A stretch of 64,000 nt of DNA from Azoarcus sp031546845 (GTDB taxonomy: Bacteria; Pseudomonadota; Gammaproteobacteria; Burkholderiales; Rhodocyclaceae): contig JAVBJT010000014.1 of assembly GCA_031546845.1 (NCBI GenBank), forward strand, positions 124,001 through 188,000. The letters are read 5' to 3'. Of the stretch, positions 43,102 to 51,962 are shown one piece after another. The translations under genes and the position numbers were made by a program. The notes under the pieces were generated by a model that was not told the origin of the DNA, did no database searches, and saw nothing but the letters and a program-made list of their open reading frames with translations. How positions within the stretch are numbered: position 1 is the first letter of the stretch; the number at the start of each line of letters is the position of its first letter.

Positions 43102-44118
43102 ATGATGCGACCCACCGGAGCGTTTCCCGCCACGCGCATGCGGCGTATGCGCCGTGATGCCTTTTCCCGCCGCTTGATGCAGGAATCCGTGCTGACCGCC
43201 GCCGACCTGATCTACCCCGTGTTTGTGCTCGACGGCGAAAACGTTACCGAAGCGGTGCCGTCGATGCCGGGCGTGAACCGCGTATCGCTGGATAAGCTGC
43301 TGCACTTAGCCGAGCAGGCGCAAACCTTGGGTGTGCCGGCGTTGGCGCTTTTTCCGGTGATTCCGTCCGCCGGTAAAAGCGCGGGGGCGGAAGAGGCGTG
43401 GAACCCGGACGGCCTGGTGCCGCGCGTGGTGCAGGCGCTGAAAGCGCGCTTCCCGGAACTGGGCGTGATTACCGACGTTGCCCTCGATCCTTACACCAGC
43501 CACGGCCAGGATGGTTTGATCGACCCCGCCGACCCGCGCGGCTACGTGATGAACGACGAAACCCTCGAAGCGTTGGCGAAGCAGGCGCTATGCCACGCCC
43601 AGGCGGGGGCCGATGTGGTGGCGCCGTCGGACATGATGGATGGCCGAATCGGCCGCATCCGCGCGATACTCGACGAACACGCGCTGATCCATGCGCGCAT
43701 CCTTGCCTATTCGGCCAAATACGCATCGAGCTTCTACGGCCCGTTCCGCGATGCCGTCGGCTCGGCCGGCAATCTCGGCAAGGGCAACAAACACACCTAC
43801 CAGATGGACCCGGCCAACAGCGACGAGGCCATCCGCGAAGTCGCGCTCGATATCGCCGAAGGCGCCGACATGTTCATGGTCAAGCCCGGCATGCCTTACC
43901 TCGATATCGTTCGCCGGGTGAAAACCGAATTGCAGGTGCCGACCTACGCTTATCAGGTCAGTGGTGAATACGCCATGCTGCAAGCCGCCATCGCCAACGG
44001 CTGGCTCGGGCAGGCCTGTGTGCTGGAATCGCTGCTGGCGTTCAAGCGCGCCGGCGCCGACGGCATCCTCACCTACTACGCTCTCGATGCCGCGCGTCAA
44101 CTCAAGGCGGGTGGCTGA
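43102..44118 (+). CDS. hemB: Delta-aminolevulinic acid dehydratase (porphobilinogen synthase)
   Basis: A 338-residue enzyme joining two 5-aminolevulinate molecules in haem synthesis. The Schiff-base lysines are in SAKYASSFYGPFRDA and MVKPGMPYLDI. The metal site reads VALDPYTSHGQDG with Asp instead of the zinc-binding cysteines, so it is the magnesium-type HemB. The ribosome binding site is weak. The 273 bases before it hold the candidate sRNA on the opposite strand. Confidence 0.97.
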   Translation: MMRPTGAFPATRMRRMRRDAFSRRLMQESVLTAADLIYPVFVLDGENVTEAVPSMPGVNRVSLDKLLHLAEQAQTLGVPALALFPVIPSAGKSAGAEEAWNPDGLVPRVVQALKARFPELGVITDVALDPYTSHGQDGLIDPADPRGYVMNDETLEALAKQALCHAQAGADVVAPSDMMDGRIGRIRAILDEHALIHARILAYSAKYASSFYGPFRDAVGSAGNLGKGNKHTYQMDPANSDEAIREVALDIAEGADMFMVKPGMPYLDIVRRVKTELQVPTYAYQVSGEYAMLQAAIANGWLGQACVLESLLAFKRAGADGILTYYALDAARQLKAGG

Positions 44119-44146
44119 GCGGGTACAGTAGGCAGCTAGCGTCCGC

Positions 44147-44662
44147 ATGCAACATACCCGCCTGCGCTTGATGGAAAGCGCTGACTTGCCCGCGGTGCTG
44201 CACATCCAGCGCGAGGCCTACGGCGACCACTACCAGGAATCCGCCGCGGTGCTCGGGCGCAAACTGGCGCTGGCGCCGGGCGGATGCCGGCTGGCCGAGC
44301 GCCACGGCAAAACCGCCGCTTACGTGTTTGCCCACCCTTGGCGCACGGATGGGCCGCCGCCACTGCACGCGCCGCTGGTGACGCTGCCCGGCGAGGCCGA
44401 TTGCGTGTTCGTTCATGACCTGGCGGTTTCGCCCGCCGCGCGCGGAGGTGGTGTCGCCGCCGGCTTGCTGCGCGATATTGCCGCCTGGGCCGTGGCGCAA
44501 GGCGCCAGACGCCTCACGCTGGTCGCGCTGGCCGATGCGGTTGCTTACTGGGCGCGCCACGGATTCGCTCCGGCTGGCGGCGCTTTACCGCCGGGTTATG
44601 GCGAAGGCGCGCTGTTCATGAGCTGGCAACTATCCGCGAAGGCGCCCGCCGCCGCCGGCTGA
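44147..44662 (+). CDS. GNAT family N-acetyltransferase
   Basis: A 171-residue acetyltransferase. The acetyl-CoA binding motif A is DLAVSPAARGGGVAAGLLRDIAAWA (residues ~92-116), followed by a YWARHGF motif B. It lies 28 bases after hemB and may be cotranscribed. The acceptor is unknown. Confidence 0.88.
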   Translation: MQHTRLRLMESADLPAVLHIQREAYGDHYQESAAVLGRKLALAPGGCRLAERHGKTAAYVFAHPWRTDGPPPLHAPLVTLPGEADCVFVHDLAVSPAARGGGVAAGLLRDIAAWAVAQGARRLTLVALADAVAYWARHGFAPAGGALPPGYGEGALFMSWQLSAKAPAAAG

Positions 44663-44673
44663 GCGCGCGCGAA

Positions 44674-45318
44674 TCAGCCCAGCCAGCCACGCGTGGCGCG
44701 CGGTAAATCCAGAATGGCGGCAATCTTCGCATTCACGTAAGGCGGCTGGCGCAGGCCGCGATTGACCCACACCGTACGCATGCCGAGCCGCCGCGCGGTG
44801 CGCAGGTTGTCCGCTGTGTCCTCGACCATGATGCAGCGGCGCGGGTTGAGGCGGAAAGTCCGCAACAGGCGGCGGTAAGCGGCGATAGCCGGCTTGGGGT
44901 GAAAATCCAACTGCTCGATACCGGCGATCTCATCGAAGCGGCGGCGCACACCCATCACATCGAGCACCGCGATGGCATAGGCTCGTGGCGCGTTGGAAAA
45001 AACGATCTTGCGCCCCGGCAGCTTGCGCAGCATGGCATCGAGCGCGCGGTCGAACACCATCATGTCGTGCAGACGGTCGAAACGATGCGTTTCCTGCAGG
45101 AAATGGCGTGGATCCGTGGCGTGATGGCGCGTCATCCCGCCCAAGGTCGCACCGTAACGGCGCCAGTAATCCATCCGCAGTGCATCGGCCGCTTCGTTGG
45201 AAAGCGCCAGATGCTGTTCCAGGTAGATCGTCATGCTGCGGTTGATGTGCGGAAAGATATGCGAATTGGCGTCGTGCAATGTGTTGTCGAGATCGAACAG
45301 CCAGACGGGAGCGGACAT
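44674..45318 (-). CDS. HAD-family pyrimidine 5'-nucleotidase
   Basis: A 214-residue HAD hydrolase. Motif I is WLFDLDNTLHD (nucleophile Asp near 9), motif II KIVFSNAPRAY, motif III Lys in FHPKPAIAAYRRLL, and motif IV MVEDTADNLRTARRLGMRTVWV. The pattern matches the Sdt1/PynA-type pyrimidine nucleotidases of proteobacteria. It converges on the acetyltransferase gene. Confidence 0.88.
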   Translation of the reverse strand: MSAPVWLFDLDNTLHDANSHIFPHINRSMTIYLEQHLALSNEAADALRMDYWRRYGATLGGMTRHHATDPRHFLQETHRFDRLHDMMVFDRALDAMLRKLPGRKIVFSNAPRAYAIAVLDVMGVRRRFDEIAGIEQLDFHPKPAIAAYRRLLRTFRLNPRRCIMVEDTADNLRTARRLGMRTVWVNRGLRQPPYVNAKIAAILDLPRATRGWLG

Positions 45319-45520
45319 GGGCAGATAGGGTGTAGTGCTTCAATGGGGGCGGTTATTGATCGCTGTGGTAACGGCTATGTCGGGCAGATCGTCAATCATT
45401 GCTTTGGCCTGTACGCAAGGCACGGATCGGGCTTTGCGCTGTCCGGTTGCGATCGTGGATGATGCTACAGCTATGTCCGTTATGGGTAAGCCGTTTCTTT
45501 AAATACAGAGCGCTACAGCC

Positions 45521-45826
45521 GTGCCGAATTGCCCGATCTGCCGCCACGGAATTCCGTACAAGGATTTCCTTTTCCGTAACGATCATCTTCCGCCACAAGG
45601 TCGCCGAGGCGAGGATGATCGCACCTATATCGTTTGCGAGTCATGTGGTACGCCGCTGGATGTCCGAGGGCGCCTCGTCCATGCGTGGGGTCAGGTGCTG
45701 ATGATTTTTCTTTGGGGCGGACTTTGCTGGCCGTGGTTCACATACCCGCTTGTAGCGGGTGGCGTGGGACTGCTTTTCCTCGCCACGACCAAGCTTCGGG
45801 CTCGCCGTTGGGAGGATCGGTGTTGA
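45521..45826 (+). CDS. Small zinc-ribbon membrane protein, hypothetical
   Basis: A 101-residue protein with two cysteine pairs, CPIC (residues 4-7) and CESC (about 39-42), that would form a zinc ribbon, then two adjacent hydrophobic segments at ~57-70 and 74-88. It starts with GTG; no strong ribosome binding site is seen. Composition is lower in GC than its neighbours. The cysteine spacing and membrane pair argue that it is real, but no family is recognised. Confidence 0.6.
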   Translation: MPNCPICRHGIPYKDFLFRNDHLPPQGRRGEDDRTYIVCESCGTPLDVRGRLVHAWGQVLMIFLWGGLCWPWFTYPLVAGGVGLLFLATTKLRARRWEDRC

Positions 45827-46017
45827 CAGGATGTGTGTTGATTCGCTGGCTGAGAGGCCGTGGAAAAGCGGTCAGTGTGCTTGAAAATTGCATGCAAGCC
45901 TGTACCGGTTTCCCTTTGGCGTGAGCGCCAGCCGCGCTATCGAGGCGTGCGGGGATGCCGTCAGGCAGAACGCCCGAGTGCAAGGCGTGATCCCCGCGCG
46001 CCCGATGAGCATTCAAA

Positions 46018-46797
46018 TCAGTGCGATACCTTGATGGTGCGCTCTCCAAGAGGCTGCGCCGGGCGGGCATTCAACGGATAACGGTCGGTGAAAACCGTTG
46101 TCTGCTGCGATGTCGCTTCGACCTTGTCCTTCAGTACCAGCCAGAGCACGCCCTCGCTGCAAGGCGGCGTGGTCAGCGAGCCGTCGTAGGTGTAGTAGTT
46201 ACGGTCCTGCGGCAGCAGGCCGGCCGGGTCGAGCATCGTCTCGCCCGCGGAAACCGGTTGGTCATGCGTTTGGGGGAAGTATTGCCAGATCGTTTGCAGC
46301 GGCGCCAATGCGTGCTTGTCGTCTTTGTCGATCTGTACGGCGACCACGGCCAACTGGCCGTCGGCGGATTTGTGCACCAGGTGGGCATCCATCTCATAAG
46401 CGCGGCCCATGAACTGCTCTTCCGAGGGGTGATGGAAGTGGAACTGGATCAGGTCGTATTTCTTGCCCATGACGGTGATGCTGTTGCCGGCTTCCGGCGT
46501 CACCATGACCGTGTGCCCGTTGTCGACGATGCTGAAATGGGAGGGCTTGTACGAGAACTCGATCGGCGGCAGTTGGCTGTCGGTTGCGACCTTGTCCTGG
46601 ACGATATTGACCGGCGACTGGTGATGCCCGATGCCACAGGTGGTGTATTCGGCATCCAGCTTGCCCCAGTTTCCGGGGGAGTCGTCGCCGGTGTAGCTCC
46701 AGTGCGGGTGTTGGTGGGCGGTTTCGGAAGCAAGGACGGCGCTGCAGGGATAAAAGAGAACAGCGGCTAGCGTTGCCGCCATAAACGATTTGCGCAT
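46018..46797 (-). CDS. cah: Periplasmic alpha-carbonic anhydrase
   Basis: A 259-residue protein with a signal peptide (about residues 1-23). Zinc histidines are in QFHFHHPSEE and HLVHKSADG. HQSPVNI, YDGSLTTPPCSEGVLW and the two cysteines for the disulfide complete the alpha-class pattern. It hydrates CO2 in the periplasm and may help bicarbonate supply or pH balance. The gene is preceded by an AT-rich 395-base stretch, unusual for this genome, that probably holds its control region. Confidence 0.96.
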   Translation of the reverse strand: MRKSFMAATLAAVLFYPCSAVLASETAHQHPHWSYTGDDSPGNWGKLDAEYTTCGIGHHQSPVNIVQDKVATDSQLPPIEFSYKPSHFSIVDNGHTVMVTPEAGNSITVMGKKYDLIQFHFHHPSEEQFMGRAYEMDAHLVHKSADGQLAVVAVQIDKDDKHALAPLQTIWQYFPQTHDQPVSAGETMLDPAGLLPQDRNYYTYDGSLTTPPCSEGVLWLVLKDKVEATSQQTTVFTDRYPLNARPAQPLGERTIKVSH

Positions 46798-47192
46798 GAT
46801 TCATGCCTTAAAAAGGAGATTGACTGGAGCTACCCTGCTTGCACAGGGTGAAATATTTATAGCCGTTTTTTAATTCGCGCACAATCGCTTTTGATTGGGT
46901 TAAGGCTATATTTAATTAGAGTGTTTGGCGCATATTTTTATTGAAATTATTAAATTAAAACAATATGTTGCGTATTGTTTAATAATCTTATTACTTGCTC
47001 TTATGGTTCAGTGCCGCACAAGGTTGTTTTTCTTTTGACTTGGACTGTTATAAAAATCACGATTAAGCTTATTAGCCGTTACAGGATGTCAGCTTATTGA
47101 GCCGATGAGCGTTGCGGGGTTTGCTTGGATTCGGTATGTATTTGAAAGAAAAGCTTTTGAATGGAACCCTTACGCGTCGTGGGCCGGTGAAT
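46798..47192. other. AT-rich 395-base intergenic region between cah and bioC
   Basis: No gene was found. The central ~200 bases are strikingly AT-rich. A perfect inverted repeat AAACAATA/TATTGTTT (46958-46965 and 46973-46980) with a seven-base spacer lies about 160 bases upstream of cah and could be an operator. The part beyond 47090 is ordinary sequence following bioC. Confidence 0.6.
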
Positions 47193-48080
47193 TTAAAGAT
47201 CTCGCCCTGGCCGTGGCTGAAAGCGGATGATGTTGCGCCCGTCCTCGGTGGTTTTGGGCGCGGCTTTCCAGGCGTGGCCTTGGATGATTTCGATGCTGGC
47301 GGGCAGGCGGCCGTCGCGGCGTAGTTGCTCGTAGGCGGTGCGCGCGGCATCCCAGCCGTGGCGGCCGCTAAGGCCGCGCGGGCGGGTGGTGGTGGCGTTG
47401 GCGCAGCCGCTGGCGCGAAGGTCGTGGAGCAGGCTGTCGAGGTCGGAGTAGGTCAGCGTGAGCATTTCCATGTCCATCACCGGATCGGCGAAGCCGGCTT
47501 CGACCAGGGCGTCGCCGAGGTCGTGCATGTCGATGAAGCGGTGCACGCGTTCGCCGCTTCCTGCCGGTAGCGCGGTGCGCAATTCTTTCAATGTATCGGG
47601 GCCGAGGGTGGAGAACAGCAGCATGCCGCCAGTTTCGAGCGTGCGATGCATTTCCTTGAGCGCCGGCAGGGGGTCGTCAAGGCTGGGCAGCATGAGGTTG
47701 GACCAGATCAGCGACAGCGAGGCGCGCGCCAGCGGCAGGACGGTGGCGTCGGCGGCGGCGAGCGGTGGGGCGCGGTGGCCGAGCAGGCGGCGCAGCAGGC
47801 CGCCGGTGTGGCTGCCGCGTTGGCCGGCGCGGGCGAGCATCGGCAGGGCGAAGTCGGCGCCAAACACGGTGGCTTGCGGGTAGCGTTGGGCGAGGCGGAG
47901 GATGTCTTCCCCCGTGCCGCAGCCAAGGTCGAGGATGCGCTTGGGCTCGATGCGGATGTAGTCGAGCCGTTCGTCCATGCGCCGCGCGATTTCACGCACG
48001 AGCGGATCGGCCGCGCTGGCGGCAGCACGGCCGAAGCGCTGCCGCAGCAGGGCGCGGTCGAGATGAAAATCCGCCGCCAT
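47193..48080 (-). CDS. bioC: Malonyl-[acyl-carrier protein] O-methyltransferase-like BioC
   Basis: A 295-residue SAM methyltransferase. Motif I is ILDLGCGTGEDILRLAQ, followed by FGADFALPML and SNLMLPSLDDPLPALKEMHRTLETGGMLLFSTLGPDTL, a BioC-type series. BioC methylates malonyl-ACP to start pimelate synthesis for biotin. ATG 48080 begins MAADFHLDRALLRQRFGRAA. It lies 14 bases after bioB on the same strand, which supports the function. Confidence 0.92.
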   Translation of the reverse strand: MAADFHLDRALLRQRFGRAAASAADPLVREIARRMDERLDYIRIEPKRILDLGCGTGEDILRLAQRYPQATVFGADFALPMLARAGQRGSHTGGLLRRLLGHRAPPLAAADATVLPLARASLSLIWSNLMLPSLDDPLPALKEMHRTLETGGMLLFSTLGPDTLKELRTALPAGSGERVHRFIDMHDLGDALVEAGFADPVMDMEMLTLTYSDLDSLLHDLRASGCANATTTRPRGLSGRHGWDAARTAYEQLRRDGRLPASIEIIQGHAWKAAPKTTEDGRNIIRFQPRPGRDL

Positions 48081-48094
48081 CGGTTGGGTGCGGT

Positions 48095-49087
48095 TCAGAT
48101 CGAGCGCAGGCCGAGGCGGGCAAACAGCGTGTCGTCGCGGTCGGCCTGTGGGTTGTCGGTGGTGAGCAGGCGGTCGCCGTAGAACATGGAGTTGGCACCA
48201 GCCAGAAAGCACATCGCCTGTAATTCGTCGCTCATCTGCTGACGGCCGGCCGATAAGCGGATATAGCTTTGCGGCATGGTGATGCGGGCGGCGGCAATGG
48301 TGCGTACGAATTCGAAAGGATCGAGCGTTTCGCCATTGCCCAGCGGCGTGCCGGGAATCTGTACAAGGTTGTTGATCGGCACCGATTCGGGCGGCGGGCT
48401 CATGTTCGCCAACTGGGCGATCATGCTGGCGCGGTCGGCGCGGCTTTCCCCCATGCCGACGATGCCGCCGCAGCAGACGTTGATGCCGGCGTCGCGCACC
48501 TTGTCGAGCGTGTTCAGGCGGTCCTGCAGGGTATGGGTGGTGATGACCTGACCGTAGAACTCCGGTGCAGTGTCGATATTGTGGTTGTAATAGTCGAGGC
48601 CGGCGTCGGCGAGCTGCTCAGCCTGGCCTTCGCGTAGCATGCCGAGGGTAACGCAGGTTTGCAGGCCGAGCTTTTTCACCTCGCGCACCATCTCCAGCAC
48701 CGGCTCCATATCCTTGTCCTTCGGCCCGCGCCAGGCCGCGCCCATGCAGAAGCGCGAAGCGCCCTTGGCCTTGGCCGCGCGGGCGTGCTCGAGCACCTCG
48801 TCGGTGCTCGCCATGCGCTGACGTTCCAGCCCGGTGTCGTAACGCGCCGACTGCGAACAGTAGCCGCAGTCCTCCGAACAGCCGCCGGTTTTGATCGACA
48901 GCAGCGTGGAGCGTTGAATGGCGTTGGCATCGAAGTGGGCGCGGTGCGTCGTTTGCGCGCGGAATATCAGATCGGCGAAGGGAAGCTCGAACAACGCCCC
49001 GATTTCGGCGGACGTCCATTGCTTGCGTGGGGTTTGCGCGCGCGCGGCGGCGCGGTCGGCGGCAGGAGCGGTCGAAGTCGTTGGCAT
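48095..49087 (-). CDS. bioB: Biotin synthase
   Basis: A 330-residue radical SAM enzyme that inserts sulfur into dethiobiotin. The CSEDCGYCSQSA motif binds the 4Fe-4S cluster; further signatures are NHNIDTAPEFYGQ and CCGGIVGMGES. ATG 49087 is chosen, but in-frame ATGs at 49096 and 49123 are possible. bioC follows. The gene is divergent from comF. Confidence 0.97.
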   Translation of the reverse strand: MPTTSTAPAADRAAARAQTPRKQWTSAEIGALFELPFADLIFRAQTTHRAHFDANAIQRSTLLSIKTGGCSEDCGYCSQSARYDTGLERQRMASTDEVLEHARAAKAKGASRFCMGAAWRGPKDKDMEPVLEMVREVKKLGLQTCVTLGMLREGQAEQLADAGLDYYNHNIDTAPEFYGQVITTHTLQDRLNTLDKVRDAGINVCCGGIVGMGESRADRASMIAQLANMSPPPESVPINNLVQIPGTPLGNGETLDPFEFVRTIAAARITMPQSYIRLSAGRQQMSDELQAMCFLAGANSMFYGDRLLTTDNPQADRDDTLFARLGLRSI

Positions 49088-49132
49088 GAAAAGCATTCCG
49101 GGGTGTAATTCGGGGTTCCGCATGTTCTGTCA

Positions 49133-49861
49133 TTGGCTGAAAACTTGTCAAATTTCCTTGCTGCCTGCCGTGGTTTGCTCCTGCGCGCCGCCGATGTACT
49201 GCTGCCGCAGGATTGCCATGTTTGCGGCGAGGCGGCGGGCGGCTCGCCGGTGTGCCCGGCATGCCGCGCGGATTTGCCGCTTGCCGCCACTACCGAGCGG
49301 TGCCCGTTGTGTGCCTTGCCCGTGCCGGATGGCAGCCTGTGCGGGCGCTGCCAGCAGCGGCCGCCAGCGTTCGACGCGACGCGCGCGGTCTTCGATTACC
49401 GCTTTCCCGTCGATACGCTGGTGCAGGCATTGAAATACCGCCGTCGGCTGACATTGGCCGGCTTTTTCGCCGAAGCCCTGGTGGCGGCCGGTGTGCCGGC
49501 GCGAGCCGATTTTATTTTGCCGATGCCGCTGCACCCGCGCCGTTTGGGCGAGCGTGGCTTCAATCAGGCCGTGGAAATCGCCCGCCCGCTGGCGCGTGCA
49601 ACCGGTCTGCGCCTAGAGCTTGCCCATGTGCGGCGTATACGCGATACGCCAAAGCAGGAGAGTCTGACGCGGGAGGAGCGTATCCGTAATCTGCGCGGCG
49701 CTTTTGCGTGCGAGGCGGCGCTTGGCGGCGCGACCGTACTGGTGGTGGATGACGTGATGACCTCCGGCGCGTCGCTCGACGAACTGGCGCGCTGCCTTAA
49801 ACGGCAGGGCGCCGCTCGGGTGGAAAATCTCGTCGTCGCCCGCACGCCGATGCCGGGCTAG
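49133..49861 (+). CDS. comF: ComF family phosphoribosyltransferase-like protein
   Basis: A 242-residue protein with N-terminal zinc-ribbon cysteines (CHVCGEAAGGSPVCPAC and CPLCALPVPDGSLCGRC) and a C-terminal phosphoribosyltransferase fold with VLVVDDVMTSGAS as the PRPP loop. ComF proteins act in DNA uptake for transformation or have phosphoribosyltransferase roles (GntX-like). The start is a TTG with no strong ribosome binding site. No other competence genes are in the window. Confidence 0.92.
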   Translation: MAENLSNFLAACRGLLLRAADVLLPQDCHVCGEAAGGSPVCPACRADLPLAATTERCPLCALPVPDGSLCGRCQQRPPAFDATRAVFDYRFPVDTLVQALKYRRRLTLAGFFAEALVAAGVPARADFILPMPLHPRRLGERGFNQAVEIARPLARATGLRLELAHVRRIRDTPKQESLTREERIRNLRGAFACEAALGGATVLVVDDVMTSGASLDELARCLKRQGAARVENLVVARTPMPG

Positions 49862-49915
49862 GCTACAGTGCGCGCTTTGCGCCGGTCATGACGCAGCTGC
49901 GTCTACACGCAATCC

Positions 49916-50380
49916 ATGTTCAATATCGTTCTCTATCAACCTGAAATTCCCCCCAACACCGGCAACATCATCCGCCTGGCGGCGAATACCGGCGCGCACC
50001 TGCATCTGGTCGAACCGCTCGGTTTTGTACTGACGGATAAAACACTGGCCCGCGCCGGGCTGGATTATCACGACATGGCGCGGGTGTCGGTACATGGCGA
50101 CTGGCCGGCATGTGTTTCGGCGCTGGCGGGGCGGCGCTTTTTCGCCCTCAGCACCAAAGGCGGGCGGCGCTACGACGAGCCGGTTTTTCAGCCCGGCGAT
50201 GTGTTCGTCTTCGGCCCGGAAAGCCGGGGGCTGCCGGCGGAGATTCTGTCGATGCTGCCGCCGGAGCAGCGGCTGCGGATTCCGATGCTACCGGGCTGCC
50301 GCAGCATGAATCTGTCCAATGCGGTCGCGGTGGTTGTGCTTGAGGCTTGGCGGCAGTGCGGGTTTGCTGGTGCGGGTTGA
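49916..50380 (+). CDS. trmL: tRNA (cytidine/uridine-2'-O-)-methyltransferase TrmL
   Basis: A 154-residue SPOUT methyltransferase that modifies the wobble base of tRNA-Leu. Motifs are NIVLYQPEIPPNTGNIIRLAA, FVFGPESRGLP and LPGCRSMNLSNAVAVVVLEAW. It follows comF by 54 bases. Confidence 0.96.
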   Translation: MFNIVLYQPEIPPNTGNIIRLAANTGAHLHLVEPLGFVLTDKTLARAGLDYHDMARVSVHGDWPACVSALAGRRFFALSTKGGRRYDEPVFQPGDVFVFGPESRGLPAEILSMLPPEQRLRIPMLPGCRSMNLSNAVAVVVLEAWRQCGFAGAG

Positions 50381-50495
50381 GTGACTTAGTTATCGGATTA
50401 AAGCCGGGAATAGAATTGTCGAGGCTGTAGGCTGCTTGTCCTTTGGATGCATTCCTGTCCCCTCAATGTTTGCGTCGGCATCGAGATAAAATCAA

Positions 50496-50511
50496 ATGCC
50501 AAGCTTGGCAT
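50496..50511. promoter_or_regulatory. 16-base perfect palindrome upstream of the HEPN gene
   Basis: ATGCCAAGCTTGGCAT is exactly self-complementary and lies 69 bases before the gene's ATG. A TACAAT hexamer follows at 50523-50528. It could be an operator or, less likely, a small hairpin. Confidence 0.4.
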
Positions 50512-50579
50512 ACCTGTTTTTCTACAATGACGCGGAAAAATTAGATCGATAGTGGTCCCGGTATTCGGTGGAGTGACTA

Positions 50580-51956
50580 ATGAGTAGCGTGAAAGAGCAA
50601 CAAAAAGCTATATACACGTTGGGTTCATGGACTGATTCCCTACTCAAGGTTCCGACTACTATCGAGTGTCCGATTATGTGGATTCAGGGGGATGATTTTG
50701 GCCCTCCGCTCTTTGAAGGTTCTGGTCATATCCATATCAGATCGCGTATGCAGATGGATTTTGTCATGCACGCAACTCCCAGAGATCATAGAGAGACTTT
50801 TGAGCACTTAAGCCGTACACAGGGAAATCCTTATCAATGTAGGGTGTTCGCCACTGACTATAGGGGTACGGAATGGAACGGCGGATGGACAATGCTTCAA
50901 GTTGGCGAGCAGTATAGGAACGTGTGGCGGCTGTCGGGGCGGGTCGAAGAGTTGCAGACGAGTGTATCTGGTCATCGGGTTGCGCGGGAGAGTGGTGTTG
51001 AGGTTATCTACGACACGGGGCTCAGGCTTCCCATTCCGCTGAACATGGTAACGTCGGTGCGACAAGAGGAGAACGAAGTGCTCTGGTCGCGTAAGCCAGG
51101 AGCCAAAACGATCGAGGTTGCAGGCACGAAGATTAGGTTCTTCCATGCGCCGGAGGGGCAGTTTATCTGGGCCATTGCAGACACCTCCCCTTTTTTTACT
51201 CATCCATACGCAGAAAACTGGATAAGTGAACCGCTTTGTTTGTTGTTGGGGCAACTGGTGTTTCCACGGCTGGTTGCGCGGAATTTGGGTGACTCGGAAG
51301 CAACTATTTCGCTACGGAGTTCGCCATCTCTCGATGCCACTCCCCTAATTGTCTCGATCCTTGGAGATGATCCTTACTTGGCGCATGAACGTTTTTGGAA
51401 TCTATACTGTGACATCCTGACAATGGTGGTTCATGCAAAGGATAAGGCAGGCCATTCCAACTTCGAAGCGCATCCACTGACTCGTTATTACCACGAAATT
51501 ATTCAAGCTATTACCGGGTCTCATTGGGTTCTATGTATGACGTTGGCTAGTATGGTGGAAGGCGTCGTTAAGATGTTGTTTTTAGAAGAAGACTGCAAGT
51601 CAGATTTCAGTTCTGCCGATATCGAGAGCTTGAAACAACACATTAGAGCTTGGGGAGGGAATGGCTGCCTACGTGGAAGAATTCTTGATTCTGTTGCGTA
51701 CGCTGAATCGAAAGGCATCCGGCAATTGCTAAATGCACTTTCCAAACAGGGCCTCATAAATAAGAAGCATATCAAAACTTGGACATCTGTCCGCAATCAA
51801 GTCATGCATGGAAATTTAGTATCTCCGTGGTTAGATCAAGAACTTGCACAACGATTACAGCAGTTGATTGAGTTGGCGCGTAATCTGAGCACGGCTTACA
51901 TTCGCAAATCCATTTCACTTGTGGAAGCAAAAGCTGCCGCTCCAGGAGTGATTTAG
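50580..51956 (+). CDS. HEPN-motif protein, candidate ApeA-like defence protein
   Basis: A 458-residue cytoplasmic protein, lower in GC than its neighbours. Residues ~1-250 look beta-rich. The C-terminal ~170 residues are helical and end with VRNQVMHG, where R405, N406 and H410 form the Rx4H signature of HEPN ribonucleases. A large N-terminal sensing part with a C-terminal HEPN domain is the plan of ApeA and similar abortive-infection proteins. It stands alone as an insertion between trmL and gpsA. Ribonuclease activity and antiphage function are inference. Confidence 0.8.
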   Translation: MSSVKEQQKAIYTLGSWTDSLLKVPTTIECPIMWIQGDDFGPPLFEGSGHIHIRSRMQMDFVMHATPRDHRETFEHLSRTQGNPYQCRVFATDYRGTEWNGGWTMLQVGEQYRNVWRLSGRVEELQTSVSGHRVARESGVEVIYDTGLRLPIPLNMVTSVRQEENEVLWSRKPGAKTIEVAGTKIRFFHAPEGQFIWAIADTSPFFTHPYAENWISEPLCLLLGQLVFPRLVARNLGDSEATISLRSSPSLDATPLIVSILGDDPYLAHERFWNLYCDILTMVVHAKDKAGHSNFEAHPLTRYYHEIIQAITGSHWVLCMTLASMVEGVVKMLFLEEDCKSDFSSADIESLKQHIRAWGGNGCLRGRILDSVAYAESKGIRQLLNALSKQGLINKKHIKTWTSVRNQVMHGNLVSPWLDQELAQRLQQLIELARNLSTAYIRKSISLVEAKAAAPGVI

Positions 51957-51962
51957 GTTTGG

